Below, piece after piece: positions 25,972 to 34,419 of a stretch of DNA of 44,725 nucleotides (its first letter is position 1; the number at the start of each line of letters is the position of its first letter). The position numbers were made by a program, and so were the translations under genes. Location of the stretch: assembly GCA_037140615.1 (NCBI GenBank), contig JBAXED010000021.1, positions 1 to 44,725 of the forward strand, in the 5' to 3' direction. Under the pieces are notes generated by a model. It saw only the letters and a program-made list of their open reading frames with translations. It was not told the origin of the DNA and searched no databases. The stretch comes from CAINVV01 sp037140615 (GTDB lineage: Bacteria > Bacteroidota > Bacteroidia > Bacteroidales > Prolixibacteraceae).

Positions 25972-26919
25972 ATGGGTATTTTCAGTTTTACAAAATCAAA
26001 AAAAGAGAGTCTCGATAAAGGGCTTGAGAAGACAAAAGAGAGTGTTTTCTCTAAGCTTTCGCGCGCTGTCATTGGTAAAACAAAGGTAGACGACGAAGTT
26101 CTCGACAGTCTGGAAGAGATTTTGATCTCCTCCGATGTGGGGGTAAATACCACACTTAAAATCATTGAGCGCATCGAAAAACGGGTGGCCCGCGACAAAT
26201 ATGTTGGCACCTCCGAATTAAACGGCATTCTACGGAGTGAAATCGCTGCTCTTCTGGCAGAAAATAACTCTTTTGAGGTGGCTGATTTCGATTTGCCAAA
26301 ATCTGATCATCCTTATGTAATTCTCGTTGTTGGTGTAAATGGTGTTGGCAAGACAACCACCATCGGCAAATTAGCCCATCAATTCAAAGCTGCAGGAAAA
26401 TCTGTTGTTCTTGGCGCAGCCGATACTTTCAGGGCTGCAGCCATCGAACAGCTTCAAATATGGGCAGACCGTGTTGGAGTGCCGATTGTCAGGCAGCAAA
26501 TGGGATCCGACCCAGCCTCGGTTGCATATGACACACTTCTATCTGCCAAAGCCTCAGGGGCGGATGTTGTCATCATCGATACAGCAGGTCGGCTTCATAA
26601 CAAGATCAACCTGATGAACGAACTTTCCAAAGTCAAAAAAGTGATGCAAAAGGTATTTCCGGATGCACCGGATGAAGTATTGCTCGTACTGGATGGGTCT
26701 ACCGGACAAAATGCCTTCGAACAAGCCAAACAATTTACTTTGGCTACCGAGGTTACGGCACTGGCTCTGACCAAATTGGATGGAACAGCCAAAGGTGGTG
26801 TGGTGATAGGCATCTCTGATCAGTTTAAAATCCCGGTCAAATATATTGGCATAGGTGAAGGCCTGGATGACCTCCAAATCTTTCATCGAACCGAATTCGT
26901 TGATTCGCTGTTCAAATAA
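25972..26919 (+). CDS. ftsY: Signal recognition particle receptor FtsY
   Basis: The ATG at 25972 (MGIFSFTKSKKESLDKG) gives 315 residues; an extension to 25876 adds a stretch with no family character. The N domain of about 90 residues is followed by the SRP GTPase: P-loop GVNGVGKTTTIGKLA, ADTFRAAAIEQL, DTAGRLHNK, then TKLDGTAKGG and IGEGLDDL. FtsY docks ribosome-nascent chain complexes with the SecYEG translocon. The acidic A domain is absent or very short, as in many Bacteroidota. rimO follows after a repeat-filled spacer. Confidence 0.96.
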   Translation: MGIFSFTKSKKESLDKGLEKTKESVFSKLSRAVIGKTKVDDEVLDSLEEILISSDVGVNTTLKIIERIEKRVARDKYVGTSELNGILRSEIAALLAENNSFEVADFDLPKSDHPYVILVVGVNGVGKTTTIGKLAHQFKAAGKSVVLGAADTFRAAAIEQLQIWADRVGVPIVRQQMGSDPASVAYDTLLSAKASGADVVIIDTAGRLHNKINLMNELSKVKKVMQKVFPDAPDEVLLVLDGSTGQNAFEQAKQFTLATEVTALALTKLDGTAKGGVVIGISDQFKIPVKYIGIGEGLDDLQIFHRTEFVDSLFK

Positions 26920-26926
26920 TGTGCAA

Positions 26927-27072
26927 TGTGCTTCTAATGTGAAAATGTGCTAATGTGCTAATGTGAAAAATGTAAGAAATCTCATATTCTCATATTCTCA
27001 TCTTCCCATTTTCAAATTTTCACATTTTCACACTTTCACATTTTCTCATCTTCTCATCTTCTCAACTCTCAA
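26927..27072. repeat. Spacer of inverted tandem repeats between ftsY and rimO
   Basis: The left arm holds units like AATGTGCTAATGTGAAAATG (26927-26972). The right arm holds complementary units (CATTTTCACATTTTC, TCTCATCTTCTCATCTTCTC; 26980-27060), ending with CTCAACTCTCAACT. The arms could fold into one long imperfect hairpin. The spacer has no gene. Confidence 0.8.
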
Positions 27073-27079
27073 CTGAACA

Positions 27080-28369
27080 ATGGCCAAATCTATCAATGTC
27101 GTTACCATGGGATGTTCCAAAAACCTGGTTGACTCAGAGCTGTTCTTGTCCCAAATGGCTGCAAATGGCTACAAGGTTGTTCACGACGGAGGAGTGCAGG
27201 ATGCCCGTATGGTCGCAATCAATACCTGTGGTTTTATCCTCGATGCGAAAGAAGAGTCGATCAATACCATACTCGAATTCGTAGAAGCCAAGAAAAATGG
27301 CGACATCGATAAAATATTTGTATTTGGCTGTTTGACTGAACGATACAAAGATGATCTAATCAAAGAGATTCCCGAAGTAGATGGTTTCTATGGGAAATTT
27401 CAAGTCAAAAAGATGGTTGAGGATCTTAAAGCCGAATATCGGATGAGCTTATCGCACCAGCGCTATCAGACAACTCCCGCCCACTACGCTTACTTAAAAA
27501 TTTCTGAAGGTTGCAACCGCCAGTGTTCGTACTGCGCCATCCCAAGAATGACGGGAAAACACCGGTCTATTCCAATGGAGGAGCTTGTCAAAGAGGCAAC
27601 TGATCTCGCAGGAAAAGGAGTCAAAGAGCTGTTGGTGATCGCCCAGGATTTGTCCTATTACGGAATCGATCTCTACCAGGAGCAGAAACTGGCGGAATTA
27701 ACTGAGAAGTTGGCCGCCATCACAGGAATCGAATGGATCAAATTGCATTATGCCTATCCGACCAAATTCCCATATGATCTCCTTCCGGTGATGTGCAACA
27801 ACAAGAATGTAGCCAAATACCTTGATATCGCCCTGCAGCATTGCAGCGATCACATGCTGAAGCTGATGCGCCGGAATATTACCCAAGCCGAAACCATCGC
27901 CCTGATAAAAAGGATCAGGGAAGAGGTGCCCGGCATTCATATCAGGACCACTCTGCTGGTAGGCCATCCGGGAGAAACCGAAGAAGATTTCGAAGCTTTG
28001 AAAAAGTTTGTACGCGACATGCGATTCGAACGGCTTGGCGTTTTCCCATACTCCCACGAGGAAGATACTTTTGCCGGAGAAACGTACGAGGATATTATTC
28101 CTCAGGAGGTTAAAATGGCACGTGCCGAAGAGATCATGGCCATTCAGCAGGAGATCGCCTATGAGATAAACAGACAAAAAATCGGATCGGTACTCATGGT
28201 TGTTATCGACCGCAAGGAAGAGGATTATTTTGTGGGACGAACCGAATACGATTCGCCGGAAGTTGATGGCGAAGTGCTGATCAGTAACTCCAAATTAAAA
28301 ATTGGACAGTTCTACCAAGTCAGAATAACTGATGCCGAAGAGTTTGACTTACATGGTGAAATCATATAA
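27080..28369 (+). CDS. rimO: Ribosomal protein S12 methylthiotransferase RimO
   Basis: The 429-residue enzyme has the UPF0004 domain with three cluster Cys (GCSKNLVDSE, NTCGFI, GCLTERY). The radical SAM motif follows as CNRQCSYCAIP. A C-terminal TRAM region (VLMVVIDRKEEDYFVGRTEYDSPEVDG) matches RimO rather than MiaB. It adds a methylthio group to the conserved Asp of ribosomal protein uS12 using two iron-sulfur clusters. The start at 27080 follows repeated sequence immediately. Confidence 0.96.
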   Translation: MAKSINVVTMGCSKNLVDSELFLSQMAANGYKVVHDGGVQDARMVAINTCGFILDAKEESINTILEFVEAKKNGDIDKIFVFGCLTERYKDDLIKEIPEVDGFYGKFQVKKMVEDLKAEYRMSLSHQRYQTTPAHYAYLKISEGCNRQCSYCAIPRMTGKHRSIPMEELVKEATDLAGKGVKELLVIAQDLSYYGIDLYQEQKLAELTEKLAAITGIEWIKLHYAYPTKFPYDLLPVMCNNKNVAKYLDIALQHCSDHMLKLMRRNITQAETIALIKRIREEVPGIHIRTTLLVGHPGETEEDFEALKKFVRDMRFERLGVFPYSHEEDTFAGETYEDIIPQEVKMARAEEIMAIQQEIAYEINRQKIGSVLMVVIDRKEEDYFVGRTEYDSPEVDGEVLISNSKLKIGQFYQVRITDAEEFDLHGEII

Positions 28370-28407
28370 TTTCCCTATTTTGCCTTTCTAAATTCATCGA
28401 AGAAAAT

Positions 28408-29121
28408 ATGAGAACTGTCAGTCGCTTTCGAAGCATTTCAACGATTTTATTCGTCTCCATTTTTGTTATTTCTGCCTTTGCGGCTCCCAAGGATAAGCCA
28501 AAATTTGGAGACAAATGGGAAGGCGAAATTGCTGCCTTTGACAAACTCAATCAGTCAGAAAAATACCCGGATAATTCCATTCTTTTCACAGGAAGTTCCA
28601 GTATCCGGATATGGAGCACCATCAAGGAAGAGCTGTCACCTTATCCGATTATTCAAAGAGGATTTGGCGGATCAAACTCTCCTGCCGTTGCATATTACAC
28701 AGAGCGAATCGTTTATCCACATCAATTCAGTGCCGTTGCCATATTTATAGGAAACGATATCACTGGATCACCCGACGACTTAACTCCGAAAGAGAGCACG
28801 GCAACTTTTCGGAAAATCATCAAAACGATACGTGCCAAATATAAAAAACAGCCAATTTTTATCATTGAAATCACTCCATGCCAGAGCCGCTGGAAAAAAT
28901 GGGCTGCGATTCAGGAAAACAATGCCGGACTAAAGGCGCTGTGCAAAAAGCAGAAAAATCTTTATTTTATTGAAACTGCCCAAAGCTTTTTAAACGAAAA
29001 AGGCGAACCCCGCAACGAACTATTTAGGGATGATCATCTTCACCTGAATCGTGATGGGTACAAGATTTGGGGGAAGCTGATCAAGGCGGAGCTTGATAAA
29101 AGGCTAAAGGTTAAAGGTTAA
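28408..29121 (+). CDS. Secreted SGNH/GDSL hydrolase
   Basis: The 237-residue product has a signal peptide (1-25, ...SAFA). SGNH blocks are FTGSSSIRIW with the nucleophile Ser, RGFGGSNSP (block II Gly), AIFIGNDI (block III Asn) and the final DDHLHLNRDGY with the Asp/His pair. The family includes esterases and lipases of varied specificity. The last codons RLKVKG-stop are already part of the GGCTAAAGG repeat that follows, so the C-terminus may have been remodelled by the repeat. Confidence 0.9.
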   Translation: MRTVSRFRSISTILFVSIFVISAFAAPKDKPKFGDKWEGEIAAFDKLNQSEKYPDNSILFTGSSSIRIWSTIKEELSPYPIIQRGFGGSNSPAVAYYTERIVYPHQFSAVAIFIGNDITGSPDDLTPKESTATFRKIIKTIRAKYKKQPIFIIEITPCQSRWKKWAAIQENNAGLKALCKKQKNLYFIETAQSFLNEKGEPRNELFRDDHLHLNRDGYKIWGKLIKAELDKRLKVKG

Positions 29122-29282
29122 AGGCTAAAGTGGGTATTTGAACTAAGATATGAGACATGAGACATGAGACATGAGTTATGAGTTATGAGTTATGAGTTAT
29201 GAGTTTAGTGGAAATTTGCTCAATGAGTTCTTCACTTTAGCCTTTAGCCTTTAACTTTTTGCCTTTAACCTTTTGCCTTTCA
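29098..29282. repeat. Intergenic repeat element, copy 1 (GGCTAAAGG/GACATGAG type)
   Basis: The order is GGCTAAAGG-TTAAAGG units (29098-29130), TTTGAACTAAGA (29138-29149), GACATGAG and TTATGAG units (29150-29202), unique core GAAATTTGCTCAATGAGTT (29211-29229), then CTTTAGCCTTTAACC units (29233-29280) complementary to the left arm. The same order, inverted, is found at 40622-40775. Confidence 0.88.
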
Positions 29283-29329
29283 AATTGGCAACAAATGTTT
29301 ATTAAAAAACGAATAATCAAAATTTGACT

Positions 29330-29869
29330 ATGAATACCTGGTTTGAATGCACGGCAAAATACTCCAAAATGGGAGAAGATGGCCGCGAAAAAAAAGTAAG
29401 TGAAACCTACTTGCTTGATGCAGTATCCTTTACTGAAGCAGAGACAAGAATATACAAAGAGCTGGTGACCATGGTGAGCGGCGAGTTCAGTGTAACCAGA
29501 ATCTCCCGGACAAAACTGGCCGAGATTATCCCATCCGAAGTTGGCGACCGTTGGTACAAGTCAAAGGTCACTTTCATCACTTTTGACGAGGAGAATGGCA
29601 AAGAAAAGAGGGTAAGCCAGTTCGTTCTTGTCTTCTCAAGCAATGTAAAAAATGCCTATGACCAGGTAATCGAGGCAATGAAAGGGATGATGGCCGATTT
29701 CGAAATCGGAGGCATCATGGAAAGTCCGATTGTGGATGTTTTCCCCTATATTCCTGAAGTTCAGAAAATACCTGAGAATTTTACGAAAATTGTCAACGGG
29801 GATGATCCTTTTGCTGAGGTTGGATTTGAGTTGGACACAGAAGAAGAAGACTTTACATCTGAAAAATAA
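29330..29869 (+). CDS. DUF4494 protein
   Basis: The ATG at 29330 gives 179 residues beginning MNTWFECTAKYSKMGEDGREKKVSETYLLDA; a TTG six bases upstream is not needed. This is the DUF4494 family, widespread in Bacteroidota and of unknown function. It has no signal peptide or membrane segment and an acidic tail. Its last codons overlap a perfect bidirectional hairpin shared with argE. A 10-codon open frame ending IKKRIIKI lies 2 bp upstream of the start. Confidence 0.9.
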   Translation: MNTWFECTAKYSKMGEDGREKKVSETYLLDAVSFTEAETRIYKELVTMVSGEFSVTRISRTKLAEIIPSEVGDRWYKSKVTFITFDEENGKEKRVSQFVLVFSSNVKNAYDQVIEAMKGMMADFEIGGIMESPIVDVFPYIPEVQKIPENFTKIVNGDDPFAEVGFELDTEEEDFTSEK

Positions 29870-29895
29870 TTTTCAATTATTTTTCAGATGTAAAG
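29851..29895. terminator. Perfect 21-bp bidirectional terminator hairpin
   Basis: CTTTACATCTGAAAAATAAT plus T (29851-29871) pairs without mismatch with 29875-29895, leaving a 3-nt loop TTC. Runs of T follow the GC-containing part on both strands. The stem contains the final codons and stops of both convergent genes (DUF4494 and argE). Confidence 0.85.
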
Positions 29896-30942
29896 CTGGT
29901 CCAGCAGCTTTACATAAATTTCAACACCTTTCCGGATTTCATCCAAATAGATGAATTCATCTGCGGTATGGGAACGAGCAGATTCCCCAGGACCAATCTT
30001 GACTGAATTGCATGGGATAACAGCCTGATCGGAAGTTGTCGGTGATCCATAGGGCGACAATCCCAACAGAATCCCTCTTTGCACCAAGGGATGTTCGACA
30101 GGAATACTTGAGGAGTTAAGGCGAAAAGAGCGTGGAGTTACCTCAGAAGAAATTGCATGAGAAATAATTTCATGAACTTCATGGTTAGAATAATACTCAT
30201 TGGTTCTTACATCTGCAACAAATTTGCATGAATCCGGCACGACGTTATGCTGGTTTCCAGCCTCAATCTGCGTAACTGTAATCTTCACTGGTCCTAGTAA
30301 TTTTGACTGATTTGGGAATGACAATCCTGTTAAGATCTGAATATCGGCCATTGCCTTGTAAATAGCATTCTCCCCTTCGTTCCGGGCTGCATGACCAAGT
30401 TTGCCTTTGGCCTCACAATCAAGCACCACCAGACCCTTCTCTGCCACAGCCATCTGCATCCCGGTAGGTTCTCCAACGACAGCCAGACTGACTTGGCCAA
30501 AATTTTTCAATACGGAAGCAATCCCGTTCAGACCTGAAATCTCTTCTTCGGCACTGGCGCAAAAGATAAGGTTGTATGGTTGTTGTTTTTGTTCGAGGTG
30601 TCTGAATGTGCATAAAAGAGAGACAACAGATGCACCTGCATCATTGCTGCCAAGACCAATCATTTTGCCATCAACTTCTTCAGCACCAAATGGATCAGCA
30701 CTCCAGGCTTTGGCAGGACGAACAGTATCTACATGCGAATTTAGCAATATGGTTGGCAAATTATCGTCCCAGCGGGAAGAACGAATCCAGACATTGTTGC
30801 CTTCCCGAAAGGGCTGGTATCCCCATGAAGTCAACTTCTGATAGATCATATCACTCACCACATCCTCCTCCTTGCTAAGAGAAGGAATACGGATCATGGC
30901 TTTCAAGAGTGCTATGGAATCTTCAACAAATACCGGGTTCAT
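29884..30942 (-). CDS. argE: M20 amidohydrolase, probable N-acyl-L-ornithine deacylase
   Basis: The 352 residues show the M20/DapE-ArgE metal sites: H70 and D72 in LNSHVDTV, D101 in GLGSNDAGAS, and the catalytic Glu within EEE at 132-134. GEPTGMQMAVAEKGLVVLD follows in the dimerisation lid. In an arginine cluster it should release ornithine from its N-acyl form; because the carbamoyltransferase here is of the succinyl type, the true substrate is more likely N-succinyl-L-citrulline, hydrolysed just before argG. It is the last gene of the minus-strand cluster and ends in a shared terminator. Confidence 0.88.
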   Translation of the reverse strand: MNPVFVEDSIALLKAMIRIPSLSKEEDVVSDMIYQKLTSWGYQPFREGNNVWIRSSRWDDNLPTILLNSHVDTVRPAKAWSADPFGAEEVDGKMIGLGSNDAGASVVSLLCTFRHLEQKQQPYNLIFCASAEEEISGLNGIASVLKNFGQVSLAVVGEPTGMQMAVAEKGLVVLDCEAKGKLGHAARNEGENAIYKAMADIQILTGLSFPNQSKLLGPVKITVTQIEAGNQHNVVPDSCKFVADVRTNEYYSNHEVHEIISHAISSEVTPRSFRLNSSSIPVEHPLVQRGILLGLSPYGSPTTSDQAVIPCNSVKIGPGESARSHTADEFIYLDEIRKGVEIYVKLLDQLYI

Positions 30943-30977
30943 ATGGAGTAGAAATTACATTAGTTTTTCACGGGTAC

Positions 30978-31096
30978 AAGTGACTAGAGTGACTAAAGTG
31001 AACTAAAGTGACTAAAGTACTTACACCACTTGCTTAAATAGTTCGGAGTCCAAAACTCTAGTCACTTTAGCTCACTTTAGCTCACTTTAGTCACTT
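30978..31096. repeat. Intergenic repeat element (AGTGACTAA type), copy 1
   Basis: AGTGACTAAAGTGAACTAA units (30979-31018), then a core with AGTACTTA and GTTCGGAGTCCAAAACT (31041-31057), then complementary TAGTCACTTTAGCTCAC units to 31093. It begins directly after the argB stop, read on the minus strand. A second copy in the same orientation is at 43416-43532. Confidence 0.88.
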
Positions 31097-31874
31097 ACTC
31101 CAAAACCAACCTCGTTCCGCGCAGCCCTTCTTTAATCCCTGCCGGGTTCGTAATGACTACCACGCCAACGCCTTTGTGCAATGCGGCAAAGCCGTCAGAT
31201 AATTTAGGGATCATTCCTCCGGTCACTATTCCGTCTGCTTTCAACTGCGCAAAAAGTTCAGGCGTGATTTCATTTATTTTTGAGTTGTCGTCAGATTCAT
31301 TCATCAGCACTCCACTCTTCTCAAAACAGAAGATTAGCTGAACTTCGAAGTCGTAGGACATTGCCACGGCAAGTTCCGAAGCAATGGTATCAGCATTTGT
31401 ATTGAGCAGCTGACCATGCCCGTCATGAGTAATGGGAGCCACAACCGGTATCGCACCCGAAGTAAGTAACTCGTTTAAAGCCTGATAATTGACAGACTTA
31501 ATATCTCCGACAAAACCATAATCAACCTCTCCAACAGGTCGTTTTGCCGCACGGATCAAATCCAAATCAGCGCCGGTTAGTCCGATGGCATTGGTGCCAT
31601 ATGCCTGCAAACCGGCCACAATATTTTTGTTAACCAGCCCGGCATAAACCATCGTAACCACTTTCAGAGTCTCCGCATCGGTGATCCTTCTCCCATCTAC
31701 TTTTTTACTTTCAATGCCAAGTTTTTCTGATAGCAAGTTCGCGGATTTTCCTCCACCATGAACCAGAATTTTATTGCCGGCAATCCGTGAAAAATCCTTC
31801 AGCAAGGATTTTAACGATTCCTCCTCCTCCACAACATTTCCCCCTACTTTGATGATGGTCAGTCGATCTTTCAT
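31095..31874 (-). CDS. argB: N-acylglutamate kinase
   Basis: The 259-residue amino acid kinase has KVGGNVVEEEE, HGGGKSANLLSEKLGI, DGRRITDAETLKVV and ATPase-site residues in GGMIPKLSDGFAALHKGV. It phosphorylates N-acetylglutamate; in a Bacteroides-type pathway the substrate should be N-succinylglutamate. Its ATG overlaps by 4 bp the TGA of a 33-codon small ORF that itself overlaps the end of argF', so the three appear translationally coupled. Confidence 0.92.
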   Translation of the reverse strand: MKDRLTIIKVGGNVVEEEESLKSLLKDFSRIAGNKILVHGGGKSANLLSEKLGIESKKVDGRRITDAETLKVVTMVYAGLVNKNIVAGLQAYGTNAIGLTGADLDLIRAAKRPVGEVDYGFVGDIKSVNYQALNELLTSGAIPVVAPITHDGHGQLLNTNADTIASELAVAMSYDFEVQLIFCFEKSGVLMNESDDNSKINEITPELFAQLKADGIVTGGMIPKLSDGFAALHKGVGVVVITNPAGIKEGLRGTRLVLE

Positions 31875-31972
31875 ACTGTAATAATTTGTTTTTTAATGGT
31901 AGTATGGAACTCCATGTTGATGAAAATTATTGTCATATTATTTGGTGTTGTGAAGCAACATGTTCGTTTCAT
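31871..31972 (-). CDS. 33-codon small ORF between argF' and argB (leader family)
   Basis: The ORF starts with an ATG overlapping the TGA of argF' (ATGA) and stops with a TGA overlapping the argB ATG (ATGA). The product begins MKRTCCFTTPNNM and ends MEFHTTIKKQIITV. The ending resembles the small ORFs before argG (FHVAIKKQIIYT) and proC (FHLATKKQN). No ribosomal or membrane feature is visible. It could be a translated regulatory or coupling peptide, or part of a conserved leader RNA. Coding potential is supported by the double overlap and the shared motif only. Confidence 0.55.
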   Translation of the reverse strand: MKRTCCFTTPNNMTIIFINMEFHTTIKKQIITV

Positions 31973-32919
31973 ACCAAATTTTCCAATATCAATTTTAAAA
32001 CAGTTTGTGCCGAATATACGCGATTTTCTGCTTCCTGCACGACAATCGAATATTCACTGTCTAATACGTCATCTGTCACAATCATGTTTCTTCTTACAGG
32101 GAGACAATGCATAAATTTTGCATGATTTGTCAATTTCATTTTATCCATGGTAACCGTCCAGTTCATATCTTTAGAAAGGATTTTACCGTATTGTCCGAAG
32201 GAAGACCAGTTCTTGGCATAGATAAAATCGGCTCCCTCGAAGGCTTTATCCTGATTGTATTCGACTTTCAAGTCACCCATAAACTCCGGAGCCAGCTCAT
32301 AGCCTTCAGGATGTGTGACTACAAATTCATAGTCGGTCTGCCTCATCCATTCTACGAAGGAGTTTGGTACTGCCTGCGGCAAAGCTTTTGGATGAGGTGC
32401 CCATGTAAGTACCACCTTTGGCCTTGGTTTAGTCTTGAACTCCTCAATGGTAATCAGATCTGCAAAACTCTGCAACGGATGGCGGGTGGCAGCTTCCATG
32501 CTGACAATTGGCACTCCGGCATAATCGATAAATTGTTTTAGAATCTTCTCCTGATAATCATCTTCTTTGCTTTCGAAACGTGCAAAAGCCCTAACACCGA
32601 TCACATCGCAATAGGTGCCTATAACAGGAACTGCTTCGCGAAGGTGCTCCGGTTTATCACCATCCATCACCACCCCAAGTTCGGTCTCCAGCGACCAGCC
32701 ATCCTGACTGACATTCAAAACCATTGTATTCATTCCCAGATTCATGGCAGCCTTTTGGGTACTTAACCTGGTACGCAAACTGGAGTCAAAAAAGATCAGT
32801 ACCATGGTTCTATTCAACCCAAGATGCTGGTATCCGTAGGGATTTTTCTTAATTTCCCTGGCCATTTTTACCGCCTCAGTCAGGTTGGGCAGGTCATACA
32901 CAGATGCAAAATTTCTCAT
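31969..32919 (-). CDS. argF': N-succinyl-L-ornithine carbamoyltransferase
   Basis: The ATG at 32919 gives 316 residues (MRNFASVYDLPNL); a longer frame upstream is translated repeat. The carbamoyl phosphate motif FFDSSLRTRLST and later HPLQSFAD and HCLPVRRN match the AOTCase/SOTCase family rather than ordinary OTCase. Residue 90 is Pro in GDKPEHL. I recall that Bacteroides fragilis SOTCase has Pro 90 where the acetyl-specific Xanthomonas enzyme has Glu, and this difference sets specificity for succinylornithine. The product would be N-succinylcitrulline. It is followed by the small ORF and argB with overlapping codons. Confidence 0.93.
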   Translation of the reverse strand: MRNFASVYDLPNLTEAVKMAREIKKNPYGYQHLGLNRTMVLIFFDSSLRTRLSTQKAAMNLGMNTMVLNVSQDGWSLETELGVVMDGDKPEHLREAVPVIGTYCDVIGVRAFARFESKEDDYQEKILKQFIDYAGVPIVSMEAATRHPLQSFADLITIEEFKTKPRPKVVLTWAPHPKALPQAVPNSFVEWMRQTDYEFVVTHPEGYELAPEFMGDLKVEYNQDKAFEGADFIYAKNWSSFGQYGKILSKDMNWTVTMDKMKLTNHAKFMHCLPVRRNMIVTDDVLDSEYSIVVQEAENRVYSAQTVLKLILENLV

Positions 32920-32937
32920 TTCAGATTTGAATTTTAA

Positions 32938-33165
32938 TTTGAGAGATGAGACATAAGACATAAGACATAAGATATAAGACATTAGACATGAGACATGAGA
33001 TTTCGTTTTGATGGTAATTTGAGTTTAGCAAAAAACACACTACAATTGACAGGAAGAATTCCCTTTTATCTCAACTCTAATCTCTTATATCTCATCTCTT
33101 ATATCTCATCTCTTATATCTCATGTCTTATATCTCATGTCTTATGTCTTATATCTCTTTTTCTTG
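32938..33165. repeat. Long spacer of inverted GACATAA/ATCTCAT repeats
   Basis: GAGACATAAGACATAAGAC-type units (32941-32999) are complementary to TCTTATATCTCATGTC-type units (33070-33160); the 70 bp between are unique. It fills the gap between proA and argF'. The GACATGAG unit also occurs at 14.5, 29.2 and 40.7 kb. Plus-strand open frames through it are repeat only. Confidence 0.85.
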
Positions 33166-33166
33166 T

Positions 33167-34414
33167 TCATTCCCGCGCTTGCCCCTCCCCCTCCACAATC
33201 CATTTATAAGTCGTAATCTCCTGCAAAGCCATGGGGCCGCGTGCATGCAACTTCTGAGTACTGATACCGATTTCTGCTCCCAATCCGAATTGCGCTCCAT
33301 CGGTGAAAGATGTACTGGTATTGGCAAAAACAGCCGCCGCATCAACGGTATGCAAAAACTCATCGAGCGTATCCCTGTTTGATGAGATGATCGCCTCACT
33401 GTGTTTTGAACCAAAAGTGGCGATGTGTTCAAGGGCCTCATCCAGCGAAGAAACCGTTTTTACAGCCATCTTGTAAGAGAGAAACTCTGTTCCAAAGGAT
33501 TCTATTGTAGCCTTGTGAAGTAAATGAGCAGGATATGATTGTGCCATTACCGCAAAAGCGGATGGATCGGCAAAAATTTCAACATTACTTGCAGGCATCA
33601 GACTTAGCAAATAAGGCAAGTCATGGATGCGATTTTTGTGAATAATAAGGCAATCCAAAGAATTACAAACACTTACCCTACGTGTTTTTGCATTATGAAT
33701 CACCTGCTTTCCTATCTCTTTGTCGCCATCTAAGTCAAAATAGGTATGACAAATGCCAGCTCCTGTCTCGATAACCGGAATTTTTGCATTTTCCCTTACA
33801 TACTCGATCAAAGCCTGACTCCCTCTTGGAATAATGAGATCAACAAATCCTCTGGCATTCAATAAATCCGTGGCAGCTTCTCTGGTCGGTGGCAATAAAA
33901 GCAACGAATTTTCATCAATTGATAAGGTCGACAATACTTTTTTGATGACGGCAACAATGGCCAGATTGGAACAATGGGCATCACTCCCACCTTTCAATAC
34001 CACAGCACTTCCCGATTTAATACACAGCGAAAAGACATCAAAAGTAACATTTGGACGCGCCTCAAAAATAATTCCGATCACACCAAAAGGCACAGTTACC
34101 TTTCTTATTTTTAATCCGTTGGGCATTGTTTCCTGGCTCAGTATTCTCCCTAACGGGGAAGGCAAAGCCGCAACATTCCGGATGTCATTGGCAATCGCTT
34201 CAATTCGTGACCTGGTGAGTTTCAACCGGTCGTATTTTGGATCGGCAGGATCCATCCGATCCAGATCCTTTTGATTTTCCTTCAGGATATCATCCACGTT
34301 CTCCTCGGCTGCATCGGCCAACTTCATGAGCAATAGATTGATCTGCTCATTAGTGAGTTTTCCCAGCTTTCTGCTGGCATCCAAAACCGATTTAAAATTA
34401 TATGGCGATTCCAT
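33167..34414 (-). CDS. proA: Gamma-glutamyl phosphate reductase
   Basis: The ATG at 34414 (MESPYNFKSVLDASRKLGKL) gives 415 residues; a TTG at 34423 would overlap proB and adds three. ProA features include KVTVPFGVIGIIFEARPNVT, the catalytic-Cys region ETGAGICHTYFD, and the C-terminal FTDGAQFGLGAEIGISTQKLHARGPM. It reduces glutamyl phosphate to the semialdehyde in proline synthesis. The gap to the proB stop is 5 bp. After it comes the long repeat spacer before argF'. Confidence 0.95.
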   Translation of the reverse strand: MESPYNFKSVLDASRKLGKLTNEQINLLLMKLADAAEENVDDILKENQKDLDRMDPADPKYDRLKLTRSRIEAIANDIRNVAALPSPLGRILSQETMPNGLKIRKVTVPFGVIGIIFEARPNVTFDVFSLCIKSGSAVVLKGGSDAHCSNLAIVAVIKKVLSTLSIDENSLLLLPPTREAATDLLNARGFVDLIIPRGSQALIEYVRENAKIPVIETGAGICHTYFDLDGDKEIGKQVIHNAKTRRVSVCNSLDCLIIHKNRIHDLPYLLSLMPASNVEIFADPSAFAVMAQSYPAHLLHKATIESFGTEFLSYKMAVKTVSSLDEALEHIATFGSKHSEAIISSNRDTLDEFLHTVDAAAVFANTSTSFTDGAQFGLGAEIGISTQKLHARGPMALQEITTYKWIVEGEGQARE

Positions 34415-34419
34415 AGAAA

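Noticed and set aside
32938..33382. Plus-strand open frames across the GACATAA array and proA 3' end
   Set aside because: They consist of repeat translation (SYISCLMSYIS-like) and antisense proA.
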